Source: Bacilli bacterium (GTDB lineage: Bacteria > Bacillota > Bacilli > RF39 > UBA660). From it: a DNA stretch of 30,785 nucleotides. The position numbers and the translations under genes are program-made. Below are positions 16,515 to 26,100 of this stretch, piece after piece. The DNA is taken from NCBI GenBank assembly GCA_017525855.1, contig JAFXSE010000107.1, forward strand, positions 1-30,785, read 5' to 3'. The notes under the pieces are model-generated. The model was not told where the DNA came from, made no database searches, and saw nothing but the letters and a program-made list of their open reading frames with translations. Numbering within the stretch: position 1 is the first letter of the stretch; each line of letters starts with the position of its first letter.

Positions 16515-16531
16515 AATACTTGATTTTTTTT
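16504..16531 (+). terminator. Intrinsic terminator of greA
   Basis: AAATCAAGTA (16504-16513) pairs perfectly with TACTTGATTT (16517-16526) around AAA, followed by an eight-T run (16524-16531). The stop codon is in the hairpin. Confidence 0.95.
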
Positions 16532-16552
16532 GTAAACATATATTCTTTTTTA

Positions 16553-16581
16553 TTGACTTCATAATAATCGAAGCTTATACT
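16553..16581 (+). promoter_or_regulatory. Promoter of the LRR protein and lipoprotein genes
   Basis: TTGACT (16553-16558), 17-bp spacer, TATACT (16576-16581): one mismatch from consensus in each hexamer, 12 bp before AGGAGAG. Confidence 0.8.
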
Positions 16582-16604
16582 AAATATATAATAGGAGAGT
16601 ATGT

Positions 16605-19600
16605 ATGAGAAGAAAAAAAAGAATAAGAATGATATTTTTGTTAGTAATAACACTACTCATTAGTATAGGTTATGCAGTTTTAACAACAACACTAAAAATT
16701 AATGGGAATTCTGTTGTTAAATCAGCAAGATGGAACATCTATTTTGATAACTTAATAGTAGATGAAAATAGTGTTGCAGCTAACAGTGAAAATGACGAAG
16801 CAAAAATCGATGGAACAAAAACTATTGTAAACTATAAAGTTACACTACAAGAACCAGGTGACTTCTATGAGTTTACAGTTGATGCTGTAAATGATGGAAC
16901 AATAGATGCAATGGTTAAAGATGTATCAAACACTGGACTAACAGAAGAACAAAAAAAATATATAGAATACAGTGTAACATATAGAGATGGAACCAATCTA
17001 GCTGTCAAAGATAAATTAAAAGCAGGAAGACGTGAAACTTTATATGTAAAAGTAAAATATCGTAATGACCAGGATGTTAATATTGCTGATTTACCAGATG
17101 GTGAGGAAACTTTAGATTTCGAATTTAAAGTTGAGTACATTCAAGCAGATGATACTGCTCAAATAAGAAGCAAAATTTGTAACGAAACAATTTATGACAA
17201 TGGTCCAGTTTCTGAATCAAGATATTTAGATCTATGTGAAGACTATATTGATGAGGGATTATACACATATGAAGATAATATTGACGGAACAGTAACAATA
17301 ACTGGTTTTAAAGATAAAACACAAACAGAACAAACATCAAATAACATTAGTAACATAAATCCTACAAGACTTAATAATAAAATCAACAACATTAATTTAA
17401 CAAAAGTAGCTGATGAACAAAGTAGCACTCCAACATTTAAAGATAATGTATGGGCTATGCCAACAGAAATAAATGGAAAAAAAGTAACAAAAATTAGTGG
17501 GGACGCCTTTAATAATAAAGAAATTAGCGCAATCACAATAATATCACCATTAGTAACAGTTATAGAAGATGGTGAATATATAAGTTCAACAAATACTTAT
17601 AAAGGTGCATTTTCTAATAATAATATAGCTGCATTAGCTATTCCATATAGCTTAACTAAAATAGGAAGTTATTCTTTTACTAATAATAGTATAATAAGTA
17701 TTTCTCTAAAAGATACATTAACTTCATTAGGACAGTTAGCATTTTCACAGAATAATCTAACAAGTATAAAAATACCTAATGGTTTAACTCAAATAAATGA
17801 GGGGGCTTTTTCTAGCAATAATATTGCAACAGTTGATATATCTAAAAGTGTAACCACTATTAAATCAGGAGTTTTTTCTGAAAATAATATCAAAAAATTA
17901 ACTATTCCAGATAATGTTATTACTATTAACGATGGAGCTTTTAGTGCTAATAGTCTTGAAGAGGTATATATAGGAGATGGCCTTATTACTCTTGAACATC
18001 CTTTTAGTAGTAATAATAATTTGAGTAAACTAGTTATTGGAGATGGAGTTGAGACAATATCTGGAGGTGCATTTGCTGGATTTATTAATTTAGAAGATGT
18101 TACTCTTGGAAAGAATGTAAAACAGATTTTAGGTGGAGCATTTGCATCTACTAAAATAACAACTATAACACTACCAGAAAAATTGACAACAATTGGTGAT
18201 GGGGCTTTTTCAGGTACAGCAATTAAAAAGTTGGCAATTCCAGATAGTGTAACATCTATTGGTAGTGGTGCATTTAATGGTGTCCCTCTTGAAGAAATAA
18301 TCATAGGGAATGGACTTACGAGAATAGAAAATGGTATTTTCTCAACAAACAAATTAACTAAATTAGTTATAGGAAATAAAGTAGAATACATTGGATCTAA
18401 TTTTGGAGGAAATGCTAATTTAAAACAACTAACACTAGGAGAAAATGTAAAAGAAATAGCAGCTGGTGCATTTGCTGGTTGTGGATTAACATCTATAACT
18501 TTACCAAATAAACTACAAACAATAAGAGGGGGAGCTTTCTCAGGTAATCAACTTACAAAAGTTGTAATACCAAATAGTGTTGTAACTTTAGAAGGATTCG
18601 CATTTGGTAGTAATCCAATTAAAGAATTTACATTAGGAAGTGGAATAAAAACAATAGTGGCTAACATAATACCAATTGATGATCTTACTACTCTAGTACT
18701 AGGAAATGGTGTTGAAACTATAAAAAGCGAAGCGTTTAAAGATGCTTCAAAACTTACCACAGTAAATTTTGGTAGTAGCCTAAAAACAATTGAAGAAAAA
18801 GCATTCTATAACACAAAATTAAAGAACGTAGAATTACCTAAGAGTCTAAAAACAATAGGTGATGAAGCATTTGGTAATACACAAATTACTAGTTTTACAA
18901 TTTCAAATAATGTCACCTCAATTGGAAGTGATATTCTAAATAGTTCTCCAGTAACAGAATTAAATATTGGAAATGGTGTAGAAGAAATAACTGCAAGTAA
19001 TTTTCTTGGAATAAAAACAACATTAAGAAAACTAAATATTGATAGCGAAAATATTAGAATTGGATCATTCTCATCTTTTACAAATTTAGTTGAAGTTAAT
19101 TTTGGTGATAATGTTAAAACACTTGGTCAAGCTAGTTTTTCTAACTGCAATTTAACAACAATAGTACTACCTAAAAATGTTACTACTATAGGAACTGCAG
19201 CATTTAACAACAATAATATTTCAAATACAATTATATTCCCTAGCAATTTAACAACAATAGAAAGTGCTGTCTTTGGTTTAAATAATATAAGTTCATTCAC
19301 TTTAAATGATAAAATTACTACTATTCCATATGCGATATTTTATGATAATAATTTTACTGAATTAGATATACCAAGTGGAGTAACAATAATTGGAGATGGA
19401 GCATTTGATGGAAATCCAATAGAAAGATTAACTTTACCAGAAGGCTTAACAAAAATAGGAGATAGTGCATTTAGTGATATTTTAATAACAAAACTAACAA
19501 TCCCAGATACAGTTACTCATATAGGAGAAAACACTTTCAAGAATAATAAACTAGACTATTTAAAATTATCAAATTCATTAACTTATATAGGAAAAAAAGC

Positions 19601-19862
19601 TTTTAATAATACAAATTTATCAACAATTACAATTCCTGCAAGTGTTGAAACAATAGAAGAAGGAGCCTTTACTAAAATAAGAACACAAGATACTGGTTCA
19701 GATGTATATTATATTACTAATCCAAATTTAACCAAAATAATTAACAAAACAGGTAGAAGTTTTGATTGGAATATTATAATAAATCCAAATATATCTACAA
19801 CACCATTTATAACAGGAACAGTAACAAATCCTTATGGAAACATAGAAATAACTGCACAATAA
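16605..19862 (+). CDS. BspA-like leucine-rich-repeat surface protein
   Basis: 1085 aa. Basic N-terminus and hydrophobic signal segment (about 8-26) ending 'GYAVLTTTLKINGNS'; a beta-rich N-terminal domain (about 35-195, 'SARWNIYFDNLIVDENSV'), similar in pattern to TasA/SipW-type secreted proteins; a Thr/Asn-rich linker (about 200-285); then a long array of LRR_5 (BspA-type) repeats of about 23 residues, pattern 'LTSIxLPxxLxxIxxGAFxx', running to about 1045. BspA-type proteins of gut and oral bacteria and Trichomonas bind host matrix or other microbes. No LPxTG motif or C-terminal membrane anchor is present, so it is either held by its N-terminal segment or released. It is cotranscribed with a lipoprotein gene 15 bp downstream. 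Confidence 0.88.
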   Translation: MRRKKRIRMIFLLVITLLISIGYAVLTTTLKINGNSVVKSARWNIYFDNLIVDENSVAANSENDEAKIDGTKTIVNYKVTLQEPGDFYEFTVDAVNDGTIDAMVKDVSNTGLTEEQKKYIEYSVTYRDGTNLAVKDKLKAGRRETLYVKVKYRNDQDVNIADLPDGEETLDFEFKVEYIQADDTAQIRSKICNETIYDNGPVSESRYLDLCEDYIDEGLYTYEDNIDGTVTITGFKDKTQTEQTSNNISNINPTRLNNKINNINLTKVADEQSSTPTFKDNVWAMPTEINGKKVTKISGDAFNNKEISAITIISPLVTVIEDGEYISSTNTYKGAFSNNNIAALAIPYSLTKIGSYSFTNNSIISISLKDTLTSLGQLAFSQNNLTSIKIPNGLTQINEGAFSSNNIATVDISKSVTTIKSGVFSENNIKKLTIPDNVITINDGAFSANSLEEVYIGDGLITLEHPFSSNNNLSKLVIGDGVETISGGAFAGFINLEDVTLGKNVKQILGGAFASTKITTITLPEKLTTIGDGAFSGTAIKKLAIPDSVTSIGSGAFNGVPLEEIIIGNGLTRIENGIFSTNKLTKLVIGNKVEYIGSNFGGNANLKQLTLGENVKEIAAGAFAGCGLTSITLPNKLQTIRGGAFSGNQLTKVVIPNSVVTLEGFAFGSNPIKEFTLGSGIKTIVANIIPIDDLTTLVLGNGVETIKSEAFKDASKLTTVNFGSSLKTIEEKAFYNTKLKNVELPKSLKTIGDEAFGNTQITSFTISNNVTSIGSDILNSSPVTELNIGNGVEEITASNFLGIKTTLRKLNIDSENIRIGSFSSFTNLVEVNFGDNVKTLGQASFSNCNLTTIVLPKNVTTIGTAAFNNNNISNTIIFPSNLTTIESAVFGLNNISSFTLNDKITTIPYAIFYDNNFTELDIPSGVTIIGDGAFDGNPIERLTLPEGLTKIGDSAFSDILITKLTIPDTVTHIGENTFKNNKLDYLKLSNSLTYIGKKAFNNTNLSTITIPASVETIEEGAFTKIRTQDTGSDVYYITNPNLTKIINKTGRSFDWNIIINPNISTTPFITGTVTNPYGNIEITAQ

Positions 19863-19877
19863 TTCAGGGGAGGAAAT

Positions 19878-20474
19878 ATGAAAAAATTTAAATACTTAAC
19901 TACAATACTTATATTAATACTAGTATTAACAGGATGCAAAAACAAAGAAGAAAAAACATTAACTGATGCAACTAAAAATACATCAATTACAGAAAAAGGG
20001 CTAACAAGCTATAGGGCTAAGGTTAGTATTAGTGGCAAAGATATAAATGAAAAATATATAGTATTGAATAAAAACAACAAAAACTATACTATCTCTTTAG
20101 ATGATAATAAACAAATATATATAAATATTACAAAAGGTAAAAAGGTAATAACCGATGAAGAAGGAAAAGATTATTCTAAAGAAATAAAGTATGATTATAC
20201 TAATACAGATATATTTTTAGAAGCATTAAATACAAATGATAATACTATAAAAACAAAAGATATTAAAATTGGAAATAAAGAATACATAGAGTATGACTTT
20301 AATGTTTCAAAAGAAACATTTAATAAAATTATGAAAAACTTTAATATAGAAGTATCAAATGATGGTAATGGTTTTGCATATGTTGATAAAAATAGTCATG
20401 TTTTTCTAATTAATTATACAGTTGATAGTATTAATATTAATGTAACATATACAAGATTAAATGGGATTAAGTAA
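19878..20474 (+). CDS. Small lipoprotein, function unknown
   Basis: 198 aa. Signal peptide with lipobox LTGC (Cys20), so it should be lipidated and cut by LspA (encoded at 3250-3789), ending on the outer face of the membrane. The mature part is Lys/Asn/Asp-rich and strand-forming ('YRAKVSISGKDINEKYIVLN', 'YTVDSININVTYTRL'), resembling small outer beta-sandwich or LolA-like lipoproteins; I do not recognise a family. AGGGGAGG (19867-19873) precedes the ATG. It follows the LRR gene closely and shares its promoter and terminator, suggesting a joint surface role, perhaps holding the LRR protein (inference). Confidence 0.85.
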   Translation: MKKFKYLTTILILILVLTGCKNKEEKTLTDATKNTSITEKGLTSYRAKVSISGKDINEKYIVLNKNNKNYTISLDDNKQIYINITKGKKVITDEEGKDYSKEIKYDYTNTDIFLEALNTNDNTIKTKDIKIGNKEYIEYDFNVSKETFNKIMKNFNIEVSNDGNGFAYVDKNSHVFLINYTVDSININVTYTRLNGIK

Positions 20475-20492
20475 TTCTTAATCCCTTTTTTT
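20463..20492 (+). terminator. Intrinsic terminator of the LRR/lipoprotein operon
   Basis: GGGATTAAG (20463-20471) pairs perfectly with CTTAATCCC (20477-20485) around TAATT, then seven Ts. The stop codon is in the loop. Confidence 0.95.
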
Positions 20493-20505
20493 GTCTAACA
20501 TGCAC

Positions 20506-20534
20506 TTGAAAAATATGCACTATTTTGATATAAT
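20506..20534 (+). promoter_or_regulatory. Promoter of the duplicated-domain protein and glycosidase genes
   Basis: TTGAAA (20506-20511), 17-bp spacer ending in TGA, perfect TATAAT (20529-20534): a strong extended -10 promoter. Confidence 0.85.
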
Positions 20535-20561
20535 TAAAAGGCGTAGTGGGAGATAGTGTAT

Positions 20562-21929
20562 ATGGCAAGTAAAAAGAATAAAAAGAAAAAAGAAAAGCAT
20601 ATAGTAGGTAGAAAAGAATTAATATTTGATGTAGTAAGTGTTGTATCTATAATTATGCTTGGAATATATATTGGATATAGAAGTATAACCTATTATACAA
20701 AAGAAACAATGAGTAAGAAGAAAGAGGCCAATACCTTAGCTGCAGCAATTCGCAGTAATAATGAAATTACAAAAGGAAACACAGGATTAAGAAAAAGCGA
20801 AGACGGTTATTACTTTATTGGTAATGTAGAAAATAATTACTTAAAAGCATTTAATAGATTATATAGAATTATAGAAGTAACAAACGATAATAAGATTAAA
20901 ATAGTCTCTGACTTTAATGAGGCTGCTATGATTTATGGAAATACAAATGATTATCAAAAATCAAATATTAATATTTGGTTAAATAAAGGAGAAAATGATT
21001 TTTCTGGAGTTTATTATCAAACAATACCTGGCGTAGAAAATCTACTTTCTAAAACATCTTATTGTGAAGGTGTATTAAAAAATGATAAAGTAAAATGTCC
21101 GAAGAAAAAATATAGTTCATATTTTTCTTTATTAACAATAGAAGATTATATTAGAGCTTTAGGTAAAAAGAGTTACTTAAATAATGGTAAATACAGTTTC
21201 ATTTTAGGATTTGATGAAGATTCTAATCCATTATATATAACAGAAGATGGAGTGGTCTCTAGTGCCTCATCTTATGATGGATATGGTATTAGAGTTGTGA
21301 TGACACTTAAGAAAAACGCCTTAATACTTGGTGGTGTTGGAACAAAAGATGATCCATATATACTAAATCAAGAAGGAAATGAAAATAATATAAATAAATA
21401 TGTTAGACTAGGAGATGATTTGTTTCAAATCATTGAAGAGCAAGGAAACTATTTAAGATTAAGACAAAATGATTATTTATCACTTAATAATATTTATCCT
21501 GAAATAGCATTTAACAATAAAGGAGCTGAATTTAGCTTAAAAAATAGATATAATATTGGGTATTATTTAAATTATACATATTATAATAAATTACCTTATA
21601 GGTCTTATTTAAGCGACTGCAGTTTTAATGTAGGAGAAATTTCAACGGCTACATCTTATTCATATGGCGAAATATATAAAGAAAAAATAGTAGCTAAAGT
21701 AGGTTTGATTAATATGTTTGATTTAAACACTAATAATGTTCAAACAGATTATTATTTAATTAATAAAACATCTAGCGTTGGTAGTATGGTAAGAACATAT
21801 AATTCTTTAGGAATTGTAGATGATGATAAAGCTACAGAAAAGAAAAAAATAGTACCTGTTATATGTTTAGATAAAACATTATTTAAAAATGGAAATGGAA
21901 ACATAGATAATCCTTATGTTGTGGAGTAA
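20562..21929 (+). CDS. Membrane-anchored protein with two copies of an unknown domain
   Basis: 455 aa. A very basic N-terminus (KNKKKKEKH), one membrane helix (about 23-44), then two related external halves. Each contains a strand pattern around 'RLYRIIEVTNDNKIKIVSD' (about 90-108) or 'DLFQIIEEQGNYLRLRQND' (about 288-306) and each ends in the same motif, GVGTKDDPYILN (about 264-275) and GNGNIDNPYVVE (the last 12 residues). This is an internal duplication. No catalytic motif was recognised; this domain occurs in uncharacterised proteins with surface or phage-tail-like roles, so no function is claimed. ATG 20562 is nine bases after GGGAG (20548-20552); GTG 20556 would be only three away. It lies five bases before the glycosidase gene. 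Confidence 0.78.
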   Translation: MASKKNKKKKEKHIVGRKELIFDVVSVVSIIMLGIYIGYRSITYYTKETMSKKKEANTLAAAIRSNNEITKGNTGLRKSEDGYYFIGNVENNYLKAFNRLYRIIEVTNDNKIKIVSDFNEAAMIYGNTNDYQKSNINIWLNKGENDFSGVYYQTIPGVENLLSKTSYCEGVLKNDKVKCPKKKYSSYFSLLTIEDYIRALGKKSYLNNGKYSFILGFDEDSNPLYITEDGVVSSASSYDGYGIRVVMTLKKNALILGGVGTKDDPYILNQEGNENNINKYVRLGDDLFQIIEEQGNYLRLRQNDYLSLNNIYPEIAFNNKGAEFSLKNRYNIGYYLNYTYYNKLPYRSYLSDCSFNVGEISTATSYSYGEIYKEKIVAKVGLINMFDLNTNNVQTDYYLINKTSSVGSMVRTYNSLGIVDDDKATEKKKIVPVICLDKTLFKNGNGNIDNPYVVE

Positions 21930-21934
21930 AAAAT

Positions 21935-23020
21935 ATGAAAAAGAAAAAAAAGAAGTTAAAACTTAAAAGACCAAGGTTACATATATTTACGTACTTTGTT
22001 ATTCTACTAGACTTAATGGTTATAGCTTTATTGGTTATTATATATACACCAGTAGTACAGTTTAAAAACTTTTGGATACCAACAGCTATGACTACTATGT
22101 CTCATAGGTATTTGGCTTATACTTTATATAGTGAAGAAAGTGTCAACAAAGTTATGAGTGAAAATTATATAATACAAGTTAATGAAAATGTTAATCTTGA
22201 TGATATAGTTATTGATACTAATATTAGCAACAAACATTATACATCAAAATATGAAAAAGATATGTTTACAAAAGATCCTGGAAATGATGTTTATAAAATT
22301 ATTAGATTAGAAGAATCTAATTTTAAGGGATATTTAACTGTTATTTATGATCCTTCGGATGTCGATTTAGCACTACCTAAAAAATTAGGAAGACAAGGCC
22401 AAAGTGTAGCTAAACTATGCACAGAAAATGGAGGCCTTGTTGGTATAAATGGTGGAGGATTTGAAGACCTTGATGGTTGGGGAAATGGATCAACTCCATA
22501 TGGAGCAATTATTAAAGATGGAGTACTAGTTTGGAATCACTCAGGTGGAGATGGTGGATTAATAGGATTTACTAAAGATCATAAAATGTATTTAACAACA
22601 GAAACACCAGAGGTTGCTATTAGTAAAGGAATGGACGACGCTGTTGAATTTGGACCTTTCTTAATTGTAAATGGAAAAGTTGCTGAAATTAAAGGTGATG
22701 GAGGATGGGGAAGAGCTCCCCGTACTGTAATCGCCCAAAGACAAGATGGTGTAGTTTTATTTTTAGAAATAGAAGGAAGATTACCAGGCTATAGTATTGG
22801 AGCAACAATGAACGAAGTAATTGAAGTACTATTAAGATATAAAGCATATAATGCAGCTAATTTAGATGGTGGAGCAAGTGCAACAATGGCTGTTAATGGT
22901 AAATTATATAACAGACCAAGTGCTGGTGGAGAATATGGTGGAAGAACCGTATCAAATGCTTGGATAGTTACCAACAAACAAAATAAGGCAGTTCCAACAA
23001 CAACTAAAAGGTTTAATTAA
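21935..23020 (+). CDS. Phosphodiester glycosidase family protein (NAGPA domain)
   Basis: 361 aa. Basic N-terminus, one membrane helix (about 17-39), a linker, and an external NAGPA/DUF2233-type domain (about 125-350). Family motifs: 'AKLCTENGGLVGINGGGF', 'EFGPFLIVNGK', 'GRAPRTVIAQ', 'FLEIEGR' and NLDGGASATM around Asp311. The human relative removes GlcNAc from mannose 6-phosphate diesters; bacterial forms are thought to act on phosphodiester-linked sugars of wall or capsule polymers such as teichoic acids, and some are tied to exopolysaccharide loci. GTGGAG (21920-21925) sets the ATG. It is the second gene after the duplicated-domain protein, and a shared role in envelope glycopolymer handling is likely (inference). 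Confidence 0.9.
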   Translation: MKKKKKKLKLKRPRLHIFTYFVILLDLMVIALLVIIYTPVVQFKNFWIPTAMTTMSHRYLAYTLYSEESVNKVMSENYIIQVNENVNLDDIVIDTNISNKHYTSKYEKDMFTKDPGNDVYKIIRLEESNFKGYLTVIYDPSDVDLALPKKLGRQGQSVAKLCTENGGLVGINGGGFEDLDGWGNGSTPYGAIIKDGVLVWNHSGGDGGLIGFTKDHKMYLTTETPEVAISKGMDDAVEFGPFLIVNGKVAEIKGDGGWGRAPRTVIAQRQDGVVLFLEIEGRLPGYSIGATMNEVIEVLLRYKAYNAANLDGGASATMAVNGKLYNRPSAGGEYGGRTVSNAWIVTNKQNKAVPTTTKRFN

Positions 23021-23047
23021 AAGTGTGTATCAAAATACATACTTTTT
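23020..23047 (+). terminator. Intrinsic terminator after the glycosidase gene
   Basis: AAAGTGTGTAT (23020-23030) pairs with ATACATACTTT (23035-23045) with one G-T wobble, loop CAAA, five-T run. Confidence 0.8.
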
Positions 23048-23097
23048 AATTTGATACAATATATAACTACATAAAAATATTCTATTTCTTTTTTCTC

Positions 23098-23126
23098 TTC
23101 AAAAAAAATTACAAATATTATATAAT
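23098..23126 (+). promoter_or_regulatory. Probable promoter of the PFOR gene
   Basis: Perfect TATAAT (23121-23126) with a weak TTCAAA (23098-23103) at 17-bp spacing. Transcription would begin near 23133, leaving only about ten bases of leader, mostly the GGTGAT ribosome site. Confidence 0.5.
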
Positions 23127-23142
23127 ATAATTGGTGATTAAT

Positions 23143-26100
23143 ATGAAAAAGATTATGGATGGTAATGAAGCTTGCGCATATGCAGCATATCCCTTTACTG
23201 AAGTAGCTGGAATATATCCAATAACTCCAGCATCAACAATGTCAGAAATAACTGATAAATGGTCAAGTGAAGGCAAGAAGAATTTTTTTGGACAACCAGT
23301 AAAAGTTGTTGAAATGGAAAGTGAGGCCGGGGCCATTGGATTAGTTCATGGATCCCTACAATCAGGTTGCCTTTCTTCAACTTACACGGCTAGTCAAGGT
23401 TTACTACTAATGATTCCTAATATGTATAAAATTGCAGGGCAACTATTTCCTTGTGTAATAAATGTAGCTGCAAGAAGTCTTGCAACACACGCTTTATCTA
23501 TATTTGGAGATCATCAAGATATATATGCTGTAAGACAAACAGGATTTGCAATTATGGCCTCAAGTTCTGTACAGGAATGTATGGACTTAACTGCAGTAAG
23601 TTATTTATCAACAATTAAAGGAAGAGTACCTTTTATAAATTTTAGTGATGGTTTTAGAACAAGTCATGAACTTCAAAAAATTGATGTATTAGATATGGAA
23701 CAAGTAAAAACATTAATTGATAAAAAAGCTTTAATGGATTTTAGACAAAGAGCTCTTAACCCAGAAAAACCAATAACACGTGGTACATCACAGAATGAAG
23801 ATATATACTTTCAAGTAACAGAAGCAAGAAATGAATATTATAACAAACTTCCAAAAATTGTTTCAGACTATATGAATGAAATAAATAAAATAACAGGTAA
23901 GAATTATCAACCATTTAATTATTACGGTAACAGCAATGCCACTAAAATAATTGTAGCTATGGGTTCTGTGTGTGAAACAATTAAAGAAACAGTAGATTAT
24001 TTAACTAAAAAAGGTCATAATGTAGGTTTATTAGAAGTACATTTATATAGACCATTTTCTACAAAATATTTTCTAAAAGCTCTTCCTAAAACAGTAAAAA
24101 AAATAGCCGTTTTAGATAGAACAAAAGAAGCAGGATCAACAGGTGAACCATTATATCTAGATGTTTTAAAAACTGTAAAAGACGTAAATGATAAAATAAA
24201 AGTATACGGAGGAAGATTCGGCTTATCTAGTAAAAATACAACACCAGCAATGATAAAAGGAGTTTTTGATTATCTAGACTTAAAAGATAGTCATTCAAAT
24301 TTTACTGTTGGAATAGAGGATGATGTAACAAATCTAAGTATCAAGTATGATCCTAAATTTACTCTTCCAACAACAAATACAGGATTCTTAATTTATGGTT
24401 ATGGATCTGATGGAATGGTTAGTGCCAGCAAAGATTTAATGAAAATAACAGGAACATATACTAAAGCATATGTACAAGGATACTTTAAGTATGATTCTAA
24501 AAAAAGTGGTGGAATTACTGTTTCTAATCTTAGATTTGGAAAGTCCCCAATCAAATCAACTTATTATGTAGAAAAAGCTAGCTTAATTGTATGTACTAAA
24601 GATACTTATTTACAAAAAATGCATATTTTAGATCAAATAGATAATAATGGAATATTTTTATTAAATACAACAAAAAATAAGGATGAAATACTAAGATATT
24701 TAACTAATTATGATAAAAATATCTTAAAAAAGAAAAACATTAAATTCTATATTATAAATGCATCACAAATTGCTAAAGATAATGGTATTGATGGAAAAAT
24801 TAGTACAATTATGGAAACTTTAATTTTTAAATTAGGAAAAATAATAGATAGTGAATTTGCAATAAAGCAGATAAAAGATAGTATTATGGTTAGATTTAAA
24901 AGTAAAGGTGAAGAAGTTGTAAATAAAAATATTAAAGTAGTAGATGAATGTCTAAATAAATATGAACAAGTAAAAATCCCTGATGTTACTTACGTACCAG
25001 AAGTAAATAATGAAAAAGATTTATTTTCAATAATAGAAAGAATGGAGGGAGAAAATCTTCCTGTAAGTAGTTTCTTAAAATATGTTGATGGTACTTTATC
25101 ACCTGGGACAAGTAGAAAAGAAAAAAGAAATATTTCAGAAAGTTGTCCTAAGTACAACTCAGAAAATTGTATACATTGTGGATTATGTTCATTAGTATGT
25201 CCACATGCAGTTGTAAGAAGCTTTTTACTTAATGAAAATGAAGTGCTAGATGCTCCTGAATCATTGAATAAAAAACTTGCAGATTCATTAATTAAAGATA
25301 AAAACTATAAATGTGCAATTGGAATAAGTTATCCAGATTGCACTGGATGTGGATTATGTAGCAATATATGTCCTGGAAAAAAAGGCATAAAAGCTTTAAC
25401 AATGGTAAATAAGAAGGATATAGAAAAACAAGAATATCTTGAATCTGAATATTTATTTAATGAAGTATCAGAAAAAAGTGATGTAGATACAAATACCGTT
25501 AAAACAAGCCAATTTAGAAAGCCACTATTTGAATTTAGTGGTGCTTGCAGTGGTTGTGGAGAAACTCCATATTTAAAACTCTTAACTCAACTATTTGGTG
25601 ATAGATTAGTAATTGCTAATGCTACAGGTTGTTCATCAATTTATTCTGCAAGTTCTCCATCTAGTGCATATTCAGTTCCATGGGCAAATTCCCTATTTGA
25701 AGATAATGCAGAATTTGGCTTTGGAATGGTAATAGCCGAAGAAACAGTAAAAAATAGGATTAAAAACTTAATAACAGATAATATTAGCCAAGTTAAAAAA
25801 AGCGAAGAAAAGGTATATAAAAACTATGTTAAAAATACAAATATAGAAAATGCCGAAGCTTTATATAATATTGTTGATAATACTAAAATAGAAGAATTAA
25901 AAGAGTTAAAAAGTTTTATAAAACCGAAATCAATTTGGGCTATTGGTGGAGATGGATGGGCATATGATATTGGATATAATGGAATAGATCATGTTTTGTC
26001 TACTAAAAACAATATAAATATATTAGTTCTAGATTCTGAAGTATATTCAAATACGGGAGGTCAAGCATCTAAATCAACAAGAACTGGAGCAATAGCTAAA

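Noticed and set aside
17789..18391. Open frame of 200 codons on the minus strand inside the LRR gene
   Set aside because: It is the antisense of periodic LRR repeats, giving a Ser/Pro/Leu-rich product with no ribosome site, and the + strand gene is clearly real.
17500..19680. Repeat array resembling a CRISPR or microsatellite
   Set aside because: The periodicity of about 69 bp is imperfect, in frame and explained by 23-residue LRR repeats.
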